A stretch of 64,000 bases of DNA from CAZCQG01 sp964500775. Its GTDB lineage: Bacteria > Campylobacterota > Campylobacteria > Campylobacterales > CAZCQG01. The position numbers and the translations under genes were made by a program. The notes under the pieces are model-generated. The model made no database searches. It worked only from the letters and a program-made list of their open reading frames with translations, and was not told where the DNA came from. This document shows positions 42,515-52,445 of this stretch, one piece after another (position 1 is the stretch's first letter; each line of letters starts with the position of its first letter). The stretch lies in contig CAZCQG010000005.1 in NCBI GenBank assembly GCA_964500775.1, positions 1 to 64,000 of the forward strand, in the 5' to 3' direction.

Positions 42515-45500
42515 TCGCTCTTTTACACCCTCCAAAAAGTGCTCTAAGGCTTTATAATCATACGAATCTAGAAGCTTTTTTGCCTCATTGCTTGTTTGGG
42601 CGTCGCCCATCTCCTCTAGCAAAGATAAAAAGCTCTCGCTATACTCCTTATCGATGAATTTCGCTTTTTTCACATCCTCCAAAAACTTTTCGAAAAACGC
42701 GGCGCTCGCTTTTTTGTTTTTTCTCTTTTTTTGCTTTGCATGTACCAATTTAGGAGAGATTTTCTCCTCTATCTCCCTACAAACCTCACCTAACAACCGC
42801 CGCAATTCCTCAATCTTTGTCGCCGAATTTGGAGCTATTTCTATCTCTTTTACGAGGGCAAATAGAGTATACATAGCGAGATTCCCGCTTGTCCCTTTGA
42901 GCTTATGAAGAAAACTTTTTAGCATTTTTTCATCTCCAAGAAGTGCATCCCAATCACAATCCTTGTAGCTCTCCTTGAATTGTTCGTAAATCTCGTACGC
43001 TGCTTTTTCGCCTATAGAGAGATTTTGTCGCAAACCCCTTATGTCGCAGTTTTGCAATACCGTCTCTTCTTCGCTACCTTTTTTCTCTATCTCGTCGCTT
43101 GCGTCTTTCACTCCGAAATAATGTTCTATGACCTTTTTTAGTTCACTTTTATCTATCGGTTTGGCTATGTGCGCATCCATCCCCGCGGCTTTGGTGAGCT
43201 CTCTGTCTCTCTGCATCACCGCCGCGCTCAATGCTATTATCGGAGTCTTTTTGTCAAACTCGCGTATTTTTTTACTCGCTTCAAACCCATCCATCCCCGG
43301 CATTTGCAAATCCATAAAGATAATGTCAAATCGCTCTTGCTTTGAGATTCTTGCCGCCTCTTCACCCGAATCCACGGTAGTCACCGCAAAACCTATTTTT
43401 GAGAGAATACTCACCGCTACGAGACGATTTATCTCGTTGTCTTCGACGAGAAGAGCGCTTTTTTGAGCAGTGAGTATGTAGGGTCTAAACTCGCTTTGCC
43501 GTTTTTCAAAAGCCAAGTGATGCTCCAAATCGTTCGCATCGACTACTCCTACGCGTATCGTGAAATAAAACGTGCTCCCTTTCCCCTCTTTGGACTCTAC
43601 CCAAATCTCTCCACCCATAAGCTCCACAAGCCTTTTGCATATCATCAGCCCAAGCCCCGAGCCGCCGTACTTTCTCGTCGTAGAGCTATCTCCTTGTTCA
43701 AATGCTTGAAAAAGCTTCTCTTGTTTTTCTTTATCTATCCCTATCCCGCTATCTTGTACCGAAAAGCGTAGCAATGCCTCATTTTCAACCTTTTGCTCCA
43801 AAGAGACCGAAACACTGACATCTCCGCTTTCGGTGAATTTGACTGCATTTCCTACGAGATTATTCAGTATCTGTGCGATGCGGAGCGGATCACCCATAAG
43901 GACTTCGGGGAGATTTGGATCAAGAGTGACGGAGAAGTCGAGATTTTTTTCGTAGATTTTGTAGCCAAACAAGTCGGAAATATTTTGCAAAAGTGTTTTG
44001 AGCGCAAACTCTTCATTGACAATTTCTAGTTTACCCGCTTCGATTTTTGAATAATCCAAGATGTCATTAAGTACATTCAACAAGGCTTTCGAGGAGGATT
44101 GCGATTTTAGAAGATACTCTCTTTGCAAAGGTGTCGTATCCGTATCCAAGACGATCTCCGTGAGCCCTATGATTCCGTTTAGAGGTGTACGAATCTCATG
44201 ACTCATATTTGCCAAAAAGTCCGATTTCGCTTGATTCGCACTCTCGGCAGATTCTTTGGCGAGCATCAATGCCTCTTCGTAAGCCTTTTTCTCGGTAACG
44301 TCTTTGGTAGTGATAAGGAGCCTTTTTCTATCGGGCAAAAGGGCGATACTCATATTTATCGTGACGATTTTTCCGTCTTTGATAATGCACGATTTTTCAA
44401 AATTCTCTATATGTCCGCGCTCTAGAACCTCATTTATGGCGGCTTTTGCTCTAGCTACGTCTTTTGGTACGGTCATTCCGATGCATGACTTTTGCAAAAG
44501 CTCTTCCCTGCTAAAACCGGTTAGCTCCATATACGCACCGTTAAATTCTAAGAATCTCGATTCCAAATCCAAGATAGCGATGCCGTCTTTCGAGGCGTGA
44601 AATATCGTCTCAAACTCCTCTTTTTGCTCGGCGATTCTTCTTTGAGCCTCAATCTTTTCGGTGATGTCGATACCGATAGTAAAGATGTAATCGGTGCTCC
44701 CGTCCTCTTTTTTGACTAGGGTATTCGACCATTCGAACATCCTCTCTTCCCCCTCTTTGGAGATCCACGTATTTTGGTAGGATTTGACTATCTCGCCCTT
44801 ATTTGCCCTCGCGATGATTTCCGTCACCTTGTCGCGGATATTGGGGTTTAAGAATCTCGCCCAAAAATAGGGTTCTTTTGCTATCTCTTCTTGCGTGTAT
44901 CCGGTAAACTCTTCTCCGTATTTATTGATTCTGCTCATCACGCCGTCGCTTCGTATCACGGCGATTACGGCGTTTGCATTATCGACTATCGTAGAGACGA
45001 AGTTTTTTTCTTTGAGAATCTCCTCTTTGAGCCGCTTTTCGCTACTTATATCCCGCGCGGAAGCATAGACGGTCTCCTTGCCGCCGAGCTTCATCCGCAC
45101 GGCGGCGATTCCCGCATCATAGGTACTTCCGTCTTTTCTTACGTGTATCCGCTCAATATAGACGGGGGTATGCCCTATGTGTTTCATGATCTCTTTATAC
45201 GCAGAGAGATTGCCTATCCCCTTATCCCAATCCACGACGCTTAATCGCCCCATCTCCTCTTCATCGTATCCGAGCAATCTACTCGCCTCTTTGTTCCACT
45301 CTATGAGTTTCCCCGTATCGAGCGTCATAATAAATATCCCGTCAGACGCGAGATTCATTATGTTTTTATAGCGTTGCTTCTCTAGCTTTAACGTTTGCGC
45401 GAGGTGCTTAGAATCGGTAATATCGTTAAACGTCTTGTATAGAAAATGCTCCCCTTCGATCTCGACGACGGAGACATTGGCGGCTATATCGAGAATCTCT

Positions 45501-46867
45501 CCGCTCTTTGTTTTGTGTCTCGTCTCAAACCTATCCCATCCCTTGTGGAGGATGTTTTTTTGCCTCCGCACTATCTCCTCTTCGTTTTCGACTATATCTA
45601 TGTCTTTGATGTGGAGCGAGAGGAGTTCTTTCATGTCATACCCATACATTATGCTCGCCCTTGGATTCGCATCGACTATTTTGCCGCTACTCGGCTCGAC
45701 TAGCAATATAGCGTCGAGCGAAGCGTTAAAGAGGGTAGAGAATTTCGCTTCGGTCTTTTTTGCCTCGTAACGCAAATTCTCATACGCCCGCTCTTTGTTG
45801 CCTATTTTATTACGCGCATATAGCACTAGCGCAAAAAACAAAACCGAAGCTACAAGTGCGAAAGTGATGAGTTCAATCCCATACTCTTTCCACGCATCAA
45901 ACTCTTGATTGCGTATCACGGCATCTTTATAATAACTCGCGTCTATTCCAAATCGCTTTGCGATCGCAGCGTCAAAATAGAGTTGCATCGTGGGAATCAC
46001 GGCGGGAAATCTACCGTGTTTGTGATAATACGTTGCGGCATTAAGGACGTTTTTGCCTATCGTCAAACCATCCGACATATATCCGCCGACTATCCCTGCA
46101 TCCGCGAAGGTAGAGTAAAACGCATAGATGGGAGCATTTGAGACGCTTGCTATCTCTTTGAGTATCGCTTTTGGGGAGGCTTTGTATCCCTCTTTGTCTT
46201 GAAAAAGCAAGGTATAAAATACAATATCATTTTTTCCCGATTCGGAGACTTTTTGTTTGTATTCCGCCATAGAAAGCCCCGTGAGATTCTTGGGAGTGAT
46301 GCCGTATTTCTGCACCAAAATTCTCCCGATGATCTCTCTTTGCTCCATAGGGAGCGCCCGTTTGTCGTGGATGACATAGACGTTTCTAGGCGAGGGGGTT
46401 TGCTCTAGGGCAATGGCTATGGTTTTTTCTATCGCCACGCTATCGTTATGGGTGATGATGTAGCGATTGTCCCTATCTGCGCTTTTTGGGATCATATCGT
46501 AGTAAGAGATCGTGGGGTGCGATGAGCCTAGGAGGGTTTCGTATCTACGAATAAAATCGGAGGCGAAATCGCCGTGCGTAATAATCCCCGCAAACTCCAA
46601 ATCGTGGTATTTTTTTTGAATATACTCGACAATCTCGCTATCTTCTAGCGGATGCCCTACTCTATGGATGTCGAAAAATTCATAAAAAAGCTCAATATCT
46701 CCGCGACTTTTCGCGCTCTGCTCTAGCCCGTCTATAAAGATTTTCGTCCAAGGGAGGTCGCTATTATAGGAGAGTAGCACCAAATAACGCTCTTTTTCGA
46801 GTGCTTGAAGGAGTGTGGGCACGAACAATGCTATCAAGAGCAAGCACATCGAGAAAAGGCGTTTCAT
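42500..46867 (-). CDS. Very large hybrid sensor kinase: ABC-binding-protein sensor, multiple PAS, kinase, receiver, HPt
   Basis: 1455 residues from ATG 46867 (AAGGAATT upstream). A signal peptide, then a periplasmic domain (about 25-325) resembling ABC substrate-binding proteins (ERYLVLLSYNSDLPWTKIFIDGLEQ, GIITHGDFASDFI, APIYAFYSTFADAGIVGG), a membrane helix near 335-357, four PAS domains (about 375-870; AILLVEPSSGKIVDANPRAS, GIFIMTLDTGKLIEWN, and others), H-box FLANMSHEIRTPLNGII (His near 887), ATPase (NLVGNAVKF, DSGIGI, GSGLGL), receiver FIIFMDLQMPGMDGF-like (Asp near 1183) and an HPt with LHKLKGTSG (His near 1321). This is a four-step phosphorelay in one chain. Substrate of the sensor is unknown. 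Confidence 0.88.
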   Translation of the reverse strand: MKRLFSMCLLLIALFVPTLLQALEKERYLVLLSYNSDLPWTKIFIDGLEQSAKSRGDIELFYEFFDIHRVGHPLEDSEIVEYIQKKYHDLEFAGIITHGDFASDFIRRYETLLGSSHPTISYYDMIPKSADRDNRYIITHNDSVAIEKTIAIALEQTPSPRNVYVIHDKRALPMEQREIIGRILVQKYGITPKNLTGLSMAEYKQKVSESGKNDIVFYTLLFQDKEGYKASPKAILKEIASVSNAPIYAFYSTFADAGIVGGYMSDGLTIGKNVLNAATYYHKHGRFPAVIPTMQLYFDAAIAKRFGIDASYYKDAVIRNQEFDAWKEYGIELITFALVASVLFFALVLYARNKIGNKERAYENLRYEAKKTEAKFSTLFNASLDAILLVEPSSGKIVDANPRASIMYGYDMKELLSLHIKDIDIVENEEEIVRRQKNILHKGWDRFETRHKTKSGEILDIAANVSVVEIEGEHFLYKTFNDITDSKHLAQTLKLEKQRYKNIMNLASDGIFIMTLDTGKLIEWNKEASRLLGYDEEEMGRLSVVDWDKGIGNLSAYKEIMKHIGHTPVYIERIHVRKDGSTYDAGIAAVRMKLGGKETVYASARDISSEKRLKEEILKEKNFVSTIVDNANAVIAVIRSDGVMSRINKYGEEFTGYTQEEIAKEPYFWARFLNPNIRDKVTEIIARANKGEIVKSYQNTWISKEGEERMFEWSNTLVKKEDGSTDYIFTIGIDITEKIEAQRRIAEQKEEFETIFHASKDGIAILDLESRFLEFNGAYMELTGFSREELLQKSCIGMTVPKDVARAKAAINEVLERGHIENFEKSCIIKDGKIVTINMSIALLPDRKRLLITTKDVTEKKAYEEALMLAKESAESANQAKSDFLANMSHEIRTPLNGIIGLTEIVLDTDTTPLQREYLLKSQSSSKALLNVLNDILDYSKIEAGKLEIVNEEFALKTLLQNISDLFGYKIYEKNLDFSVTLDPNLPEVLMGDPLRIAQILNNLVGNAVKFTESGDVSVSVSLEQKVENEALLRFSVQDSGIGIDKEKQEKLFQAFEQGDSSTTRKYGGSGLGLMICKRLVELMGGEIWVESKEGKGSTFYFTIRVGVVDANDLEHHLAFEKRQSEFRPYILTAQKSALLVEDNEINRLVAVSILSKIGFAVTTVDSGEEAARISKQERFDIIFMDLQMPGMDGFEASKKIREFDKKTPIIALSAAVMQRDRELTKAAGMDAHIAKPIDKSELKKVIEHYFGVKDASDEIEKKGSEEETVLQNCDIRGLRQNLSIGEKAAYEIYEQFKESYKDCDWDALLGDEKMLKSFLHKLKGTSGNLAMYTLFALVKEIEIAPNSATKIEELRRLLGEVCREIEEKISPKLVHAKQKKRKNKKASAAFFEKFLEDVKKAKFIDKEYSESFLSLLEEMGDAQTSNEAKKLLDSYDYKALEHFLEGVKERLSFG

Positions 46868-46979
46868 TGACAATTCCTTAAAAATATGGCAAAAAAATGT
46901 CGACAATTGTGACATAGCAATATTTGCAGGGAGTTGACGGGTAATTTACGGAAGCTTTTATCAGCTTACTTTAAGCTAA

Positions 46980-48566
46980 TCACCTCGCAAGCATCTCCCG
47001 CAAAAGTGCGTCTAGATCGACATTTAGCCCGAGAATCCTAGAGTAGATGATGTAGTTGCCCAGTACTTTTTTGCCATAGAGTTTTGATTCGTCGTAGTGG
47101 ACTAGCTCTAGGCTTAGCCACGGTTGGAATCTCCCTTTTTCAAACATCCCCTTTTGCTCTAACATACGCCGCGTAAAACCGCCGCCGCCGTTGTACGCAT
47201 ATGCGATAAAGAGGGGGTGCTTAAATTCATTCTCCAAGCGATCGATGAGGAAATTGGCATATTCGACATTTTTTGCAGGCTCAAACATACTATCAAGATT
47301 CGCCTCCTCTTTTTTTTCACCCGCTATCCATTCGACGTTAAAAGGCATAATCTGCATCATCCCCAGCGCATACGAGGTTGAGACGGAGGCGGGGATAAAT
47401 ATCGATTCTTGTTTAGCGAGCGCATACAAAAGTGCTGCTCTCTGCTTGGGGTAGCTCTCTATGACATCTTTATACGCACGGATAAAATAGTGTTTCGCGA
47501 ATCCCTCTTTTCTTTGGAGCGCGAGTGCGAGATACGGGAGATTGCGCGTGCCCGAAAAGAGCTGCAAGAGCTCTTGGGTCTTCATATCTTTTATTTTGGA
47601 TTCGTATTGCGCCCATACGAGCGGATCGTACGTAGGATACTCAGAATCTACGCCGCTAGATGCCACGTCGCTGATGATATTAAAACGGGGTTCTTTTTTG
47701 AGGAAGTGGTAGGCGTAGATAGTGTAGAGATTCGGGTCATTTTGGGCGATGAGCTTTTTGAGATGCGCGTTGTTTTTTGTGATGAGGTATTTCCAAAAAA
47801 GTGCCCTTGAGATAAAAAACGGGTGCTCTGTAGATTCTAACGTCCTATCGAGATATTTGAGCGCCACCCATTTTTTATCGTGCATAAGGGCATTTATCGC
47901 GAGGAGAAATTTGCTCTTATGGTCGGCTTTTTTTATATCCACGGGTATGAGTGAGCGCTGCAAGGCTTGGAGATTTGGATTGGTGACTATGAGCTTGATA
48001 AATTGGTACAGCGCACCTGAATCACTATCGAGATTCTCTATCACTTTTTTGGGAATGACCCTATTGAGATAGGTATTTCGATACTCCTCCCCACACCCGT
48101 TAAAAACGCTCAAAAAGACCTCTTTCTCCGATCGCTGCCACTCGACATGAGGTTTTTTTGCTTCCAAGATTTTGAGGATTTTGTACTCTTTATCTTGGAT
48201 GGCAAACTGCTTTTCAAGCGTCCTTAGCTCTTTAGATTCCAAGGTAGCGATATTTTGGATGTTAAATCCCTCTTTGATACACCCTTTGTCTTTGTCGAGG
48301 AGTGCTTTGGCGGGGAGTTTTGAGCACTCAAATTTTTTGCGCACTTCGGGGTCATCGCTTTTTTGGGCGTAGGCGCTAAAGAGTTTGTAGTTGTCTCTAT
48401 TTACGAGCGAGTACGCCTCTTTGGCTTGCGAAGCGTTGCTTTCGCTGTTTAAATATCTCCAAATGTAAAAATCGCGCTCAATGCTCTTTGGCGCGTCGCT
48501 CAACATCTCTAACGTAATCTCTCTGCCGAAAGCTAAAATCGGGAGTAAAAAAAGGAGAAAGCGCAA
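46980..48566 (-). CDS. slt: Soluble lytic transglycosylase-like protein
   Basis: 528 residues with a signal peptide (MRFLLFLLPILAFG). The C-terminal catalytic domain (about 385-510) has ALAKQESIFIPASVSTSYALGMMQIMPFN with the catalytic Glu in KQESxF, then AYAYNGGGGFTRRM. The long N-terminal superhelical part is as in Slt70. It cleaves the glycosidic bond of peptidoglycan with formation of 1,6-anhydromuropeptides. It lies two bases from yggT on the same strand and after gltX. Confidence 0.85.
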   Translation of the reverse strand: MRFLLFLLPILAFGREITLEMLSDAPKSIERDFYIWRYLNSESNASQAKEAYSLVNRDNYKLFSAYAQKSDDPEVRKKFECSKLPAKALLDKDKGCIKEGFNIQNIATLESKELRTLEKQFAIQDKEYKILKILEAKKPHVEWQRSEKEVFLSVFNGCGEEYRNTYLNRVIPKKVIENLDSDSGALYQFIKLIVTNPNLQALQRSLIPVDIKKADHKSKFLLAINALMHDKKWVALKYLDRTLESTEHPFFISRALFWKYLITKNNAHLKKLIAQNDPNLYTIYAYHFLKKEPRFNIISDVASSGVDSEYPTYDPLVWAQYESKIKDMKTQELLQLFSGTRNLPYLALALQRKEGFAKHYFIRAYKDVIESYPKQRAALLYALAKQESIFIPASVSTSYALGMMQIMPFNVEWIAGEKKEEANLDSMFEPAKNVEYANFLIDRLENEFKHPLFIAYAYNGGGGFTRRMLEQKGMFEKGRFQPWLSLELVHYDESKLYGKKVLGNYIIYSRILGLNVDLDALLREMLAR

Positions 48567-48568
48567 GC

Positions 48569-48862
48569 TTACATTGCTCCTGATATTTGAAACAGGAGTT
48601 TTACGAAAAAGAGATTGATAAACTGCAACGCGAGAATCACGATAATAGGGGCGATGTCTATACCTCCTATCATCGTAGGGACGTAGCGTCGGAGCTTCTC
48701 ATACACCGGCTCGGTGAGGCGTCGCAAGATTTGGACTATCGGATTATACGGATCCGGATTTACCCAAGTGATGAGGGCGGCAATGATGACGACCCAAATG
48801 TAGATGTTTATCACCATCCCCAAGATTTGCGCGATGGCTTGCAAAAGTGTTTCAAATACCAT
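48569..48862 (-). CDS. YggT family membrane protein
   Basis: 97 residues with two long hydrophobic segments: MVFETLLQAIAQILGMVINIYIWVVIIAALI and GGIDIAPIIVILALQFINLFFVK. WVNPDPYNPIVQILRRLTEPVYEKLRRYVP between them is the YggT signature. The family is implicated in envelope function and cell division in some bacteria, without a settled mechanism. It sits between gltX and slt. Confidence 0.9.
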   Translation of the reverse strand: MVFETLLQAIAQILGMVINIYIWVVIIAALITWVNPDPYNPIVQILRRLTEPVYEKLRRYVPTMIGGIDIAPIIVILALQFINLFFVKLLFQISGAM

Positions 48863-48870
48863 TTCGACTC

Positions 48871-50169
48871 CTAATATATTATGTTTTTGAGGTGCGTTTT
48901 TATCACCGGATAGAGCTCGCTTAGCTCCGCGCCGTGTTCGCTATTAGTGAGGAGATAGCGGAGCGGTTTGAAGAGATTCTTCCCTTTGAGACCGCTTTTT
49001 TCCACGAGGGCGTTTTTGAGCGTATCGTAACTCTCTAGGTTTTTATCGTTGGAATCTATCATATCCAAAAAGAGCGACTTTAAGGTTGCAAACCCTTCCG
49101 CGTACTCTTCTGGAGCGCTTTTTTGGGCAAAAATGGGCAAGACGTTTTGTTTAAGCTCTTCTAGCGTGGAGCTTTGGTCTTTGTAGAAATCTACTACGTT
49201 TTCTAACTCCGATTCTAATCCCATCTCTTGCGCAAGGAGCTTAGAATCTAACATCTTGATGTGTCCGCGATTGATAAATCGGAGCTTGTCGATTGAGAAC
49301 TTCGCGGGGGCTTTGGAGATATTGGCAATCTCGTAGAATCCCGCCGCTTCGTCCAACGTAAAAACCTCGCGCTCCATACTGTTGCCTAACAGCAAAAGGT
49401 AATTGGCAATCGCATCAGGTAAGAATCCCGATTCTAAAAGCCACTTCACGCTTGAGGCGTTATCGCGCTTGCTCATCTTTTTCCCTTCGTCGTTCAAGAT
49501 GATAGGAAGGTGGGCGTAGCGCATCACGGATTCACTTCCGAGGCATCTTTGGATGTGTATCTGACGCGGGGTGTTACTCAAATGATCTTCGCCGCGGACT
49601 ATGTAGGTGATGCCGTAGTGCAGGTCATCCACCGCACACGCCATATTGTAGGTAGGCGTACCGTCGGCACGAAGAATCACGAAGGGGTCGAGCTCCTCTT
49701 TGTCGATGCAAAATTCGCCGCGGATTTCGTCTTTGAAACTAATAGATTCTTTGGGTTGGCAGATGCGCACCACAAACTCGGGATTCTCCCCTTTTTGCAG
49801 CTCTGCCCAAGCTATGTCGTAGCGGAAGGGCTGCTTATTATTTGCCGCCTCCTCCCGTTTTGCGTCCAAAAACTCTTTGGTGCAGTGGCATTTAAACGCC
49901 AAACCTTTCTCCAAAAGCTCCTGCGCTTTTTGTCTGTGGAGTTCTAGATTGCCGCTTTGGTAGACCACTTCGTTGTATGCGATTCCAAACAAATCGAGAA
50001 TCTCCAATATCTCCTTATCCTTACCGGGGATATTGCGCTCTTTGTCGGTGTCTTCGATACGGATAAGTATGTCGATCCCTAGCTGCTTGGACAATAGGGC
50101 GTTCATCACCGCCGCACGGAGGTTTCCTATGTGCATATCTCCCGTAGGACTGGGGGCAAATCGTAGCAT
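48871..50169 (-). CDS. gltX: Glutamyl-tRNA synthetase
   Basis: 432 residues from ATG 50169 (MLRFAPSPTGDMHIGNLRAAVMNALL), with AGGGAG upstream. The class I HIGH motif reads HIGN and the KMSKS motif reads KKMSKRD. RGEDHLSNTPRQIHIQRCLG and LRADGTPTYNMACAVDDLHYGITYIVRGED also match. It charges tRNA-Glu. Campylobacterota often carry two GltX paralogues of which one is specialised for tRNA-Gln; which one this is cannot be told from the window. The upstream in-frame extension to 50208 is rejected. Confidence 0.93.
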   Translation of the reverse strand: MLRFAPSPTGDMHIGNLRAAVMNALLSKQLGIDILIRIEDTDKERNIPGKDKEILEILDLFGIAYNEVVYQSGNLELHRQKAQELLEKGLAFKCHCTKEFLDAKREEAANNKQPFRYDIAWAELQKGENPEFVVRICQPKESISFKDEIRGEFCIDKEELDPFVILRADGTPTYNMACAVDDLHYGITYIVRGEDHLSNTPRQIHIQRCLGSESVMRYAHLPIILNDEGKKMSKRDNASSVKWLLESGFLPDAIANYLLLLGNSMEREVFTLDEAAGFYEIANISKAPAKFSIDKLRFINRGHIKMLDSKLLAQEMGLESELENVVDFYKDQSSTLEELKQNVLPIFAQKSAPEEYAEGFATLKSLFLDMIDSNDKNLESYDTLKNALVEKSGLKGKNLFKPLRYLLTNSEHGAELSELYPVIKTHLKNIIY

Positions 50170-50298
50170 TTTGGCATCTCCCTTGAAGTAAAATCGCGAT
50201 TGTACCAAAATAGACTAAAGGGGATTTGAGCTGCCTTTTTGTGCGGCATATTTTTCATACGGGAAAACTACGGGCGAAAAGAGATAGCTCAAATCGCA

Positions 50299-51639
50299 CT
50301 AGAGTATGACTTCGACTTTTGTACCTTCATTGAGTTTAGAATCGATGCGCAGAGTTCCGTTATGGATTTCGACGATCTGTTTTACAAGGCTTAATCCAAG
50401 CCCAAATCCATCAAAACGCCTGCTTCTGGCTTTATCGACGCGATAAAATCTATGGGTTATTTTCAAAAGATCTTCTTCAGCGATTCCGATACCGTTATCT
50501 TCGACGATAAAATGGATGCCTTCATCTTTATAAAGTCGTATGTCAATATGCGCGGATTGGGGTTTTGAATACTTGATGGCATTATCGATAATGTTGTGAA
50601 ATAGCGAATAGACGAGCGATTCGTCACTTTGAACGGCTATCGGTTCTATCGCCGAAAGGGTCAGTTTGATATTTTTATCAATCGCCTTGCTATTGAGTTT
50701 TTCTATACAATTGAGCAATATTACGTCAATATCGACACTCTTTTTTAATTCGTCTAGCTTATTTTTATCATAATAATTGAGCATCAAAAGAGAGTGTACG
50801 ATTTTTGTGAGCAATCCACTCTCTTGCTTGATAGTTTTTAAAGTTTGGATATATTCTTCACTTGTTCTCTCTTTCTTTAATATAACGTCAACTTCGCCGT
50901 TTATCACGGTTAAAGGCGTTTGGAATTCATGAGAAACGTCGCTATTAAATCTCTCTATTCTTAGTATCCCCTCTTTTAATCTCTCTATCATCGAGTTGAA
51001 TGTTTTTGCCAATTTATCCATCTCTTTGTATTCATTTCGTATCGGTATCGAGGTGTCTAAATTATTTACGGTGATTTGATTTGCCGTATTTGTCATCGTA
51101 TGGATGGGAATTAGTACCTTATCTACCAATTTTGACGTAAAGAAGAGTATGCTCAATAACACGATAACGGTTAGTACGATTATGATTCCGATGATTGATT
51201 CTGCTCCTTGATCGACATCCTCTTGGTATACGATGAGCATCAAAGGAGTATTGTCTTGGCGGATACAGTAGAGTGCGCTTTTATACTCTATTTCATCGAT
51301 AATAAAAAAGGCTACGTCTTGATTCTCGCACGCTAGGAAGTGTTTTTTTGACGATTTGCTATCGCTAGCCAAAATCGTATTTGTTTGTATATTTACGATT
51401 TGAAATCCGGTGCTATCGGCATACTCGTTAAAAATCCTAGTTTGCAAACTTTCAGAATCTAGCATCGGTAATACGGTGCTTTCTAATAATTCCGCACTAT
51501 TAGAGAGTTTGAGTTCGATTTGGGATTGTAAGTTTTGGGTTAGGAGTACATAAAAAAATACGTTAAAGAAAAATAGAATAAAAAAGAGAACGCTTCCAAA
51601 CCAAACAAGTATACTCGTCTTTAAGCTTTTATGCTTCAA
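50299..51639 (-). CDS. Sensor histidine kinase of an OmpR-type two-component system
   Basis: 446 residues, starting at TTG 51639 in an 11-base overlap with the response regulator. Two membrane helices (about 10-32 and 150-172) enclose a periplasmic domain of about 115 residues. Then HAMP, H-box RIERFNSDVSHEFQTPLTVINGEVDVILKKE (His in SHEFQTPL), ATPase N-box SLFHNIIDNAIKYSKP, EDNGIGI, RFDGFGLGLSLVKQIVEIHNG. It phosphorylates the adjacent regulator. Divergent from the split LTA-synthase-like gene, which it may control (inference from position). Confidence 0.88.
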   Translation of the reverse strand: MKHKSLKTSILVWFGSVLFFILFFFNVFFYVLLTQNLQSQIELKLSNSAELLESTVLPMLDSESLQTRIFNEYADSTGFQIVNIQTNTILASDSKSSKKHFLACENQDVAFFIIDEIEYKSALYCIRQDNTPLMLIVYQEDVDQGAESIIGIIIVLTVIVLLSILFFTSKLVDKVLIPIHTMTNTANQITVNNLDTSIPIRNEYKEMDKLAKTFNSMIERLKEGILRIERFNSDVSHEFQTPLTVINGEVDVILKKERTSEEYIQTLKTIKQESGLLTKIVHSLLMLNYYDKNKLDELKKSVDIDVILLNCIEKLNSKAIDKNIKLTLSAIEPIAVQSDESLVYSLFHNIIDNAIKYSKPQSAHIDIRLYKDEGIHFIVEDNGIGIAEEDLLKITHRFYRVDKARSRRFDGFGLGLSLVKQIVEIHNGTLRIDSKLNEGTKVEVIL

Positions 51640-52285
51640 TTTTATACCCTACTCCGCGCATAGATTTAATCATCTCTTTTCCGATTTTCTTCCTCAAATG
51701 GTATATCGTAACATTAATAACATTGGAGTTGATATACTCCTCGTTTGACCAAAGCTCATTTTCTATCATAGAGACCGAAACATAGCTCTTTTTGTGCTTT
51801 ATCAAAAAAAGCAATAAAGAGTACTCTTTATTGCTAAGTTCAAGAAGCTTCTCCCCTTTTTCTACCTTTTTTTTATCCGTATCGATTGCCAAGTCACCGA
51901 TTTTTATGGTATTTACGCCTTTGGATAGGTTTCTTCTGTACAGCGCCTCTATCCTTGCTAGAAGTTCGTCATACTCAAAAGGTTTTTTTAAAAAATCATC
52001 CGCCCCTCCGTTGAGACTACTCACGATACTGCGCGTATCGGTTTTTGCGGTAAGCATCAATACGGGTGTCTGAATATTTTTTTCACGGATTCTGCTTAAA
52101 ACTTCCAATCCCTCAATCTCCGGCAACATCCAATCCAAAATCGCGACATCGTAGCTATTTTGCTCCAACATATACACCCCTTCGCTCCCGTCTAAAGCGA
52201 CATCAAGAGTGTGTCCATCTTCAATAAAACCCCTTTTTAAAAAAGATATTATGTGTTCGTCATCCTCTATTAAAAGCAGCTTCAC
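51629..52285 (-). CDS. OmpR/PhoB-family response regulator
   Basis: 218 residues. Receiver (MKLLLIEDDEHIISFLKRGFIEDGH, phospho-acceptor in VAILDWMLPEIEGLEVL, Lys in DFLKKPF) and a C-terminal winged helix (KKVEKGEKLLELSNKEYSLLLFLIKHKKSYVSVSMIENELW...VNVTIYHLRKKIGKEMIKSMRGVGYKIEA). It binds DNA as a dimer at direct repeats. Likely targets are its own promoter and the divergent gene at 52446; the 160-base intergenic region holds no repeat I can identify with confidence. Confidence 0.9.
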   Translation of the reverse strand: MKLLLIEDDEHIISFLKRGFIEDGHTLDVALDGSEGVYMLEQNSYDVAILDWMLPEIEGLEVLSRIREKNIQTPVLMLTAKTDTRSIVSSLNGGADDFLKKPFEYDELLARIEALYRRNLSKGVNTIKIGDLAIDTDKKKVEKGEKLLELSNKEYSLLLFLIKHKKSYVSVSMIENELWSNEEYINSNVINVTIYHLRKKIGKEMIKSMRGVGYKIEA

Positions 52286-52445
52286 CCGTGCCCCCTAGTT
52301 TATCGTCTCTGTGTGATTGTATTGTAAAAATCCTAGATGAAACAGGGATGAAATCTCATAAACTTTTCATCCTCAATTCATTTTCAAATTTTACAATCCC
52401 GCTTCGATCGAAAATCAAGAACAAAGAGGAGAGAAAAGCTCGGTA

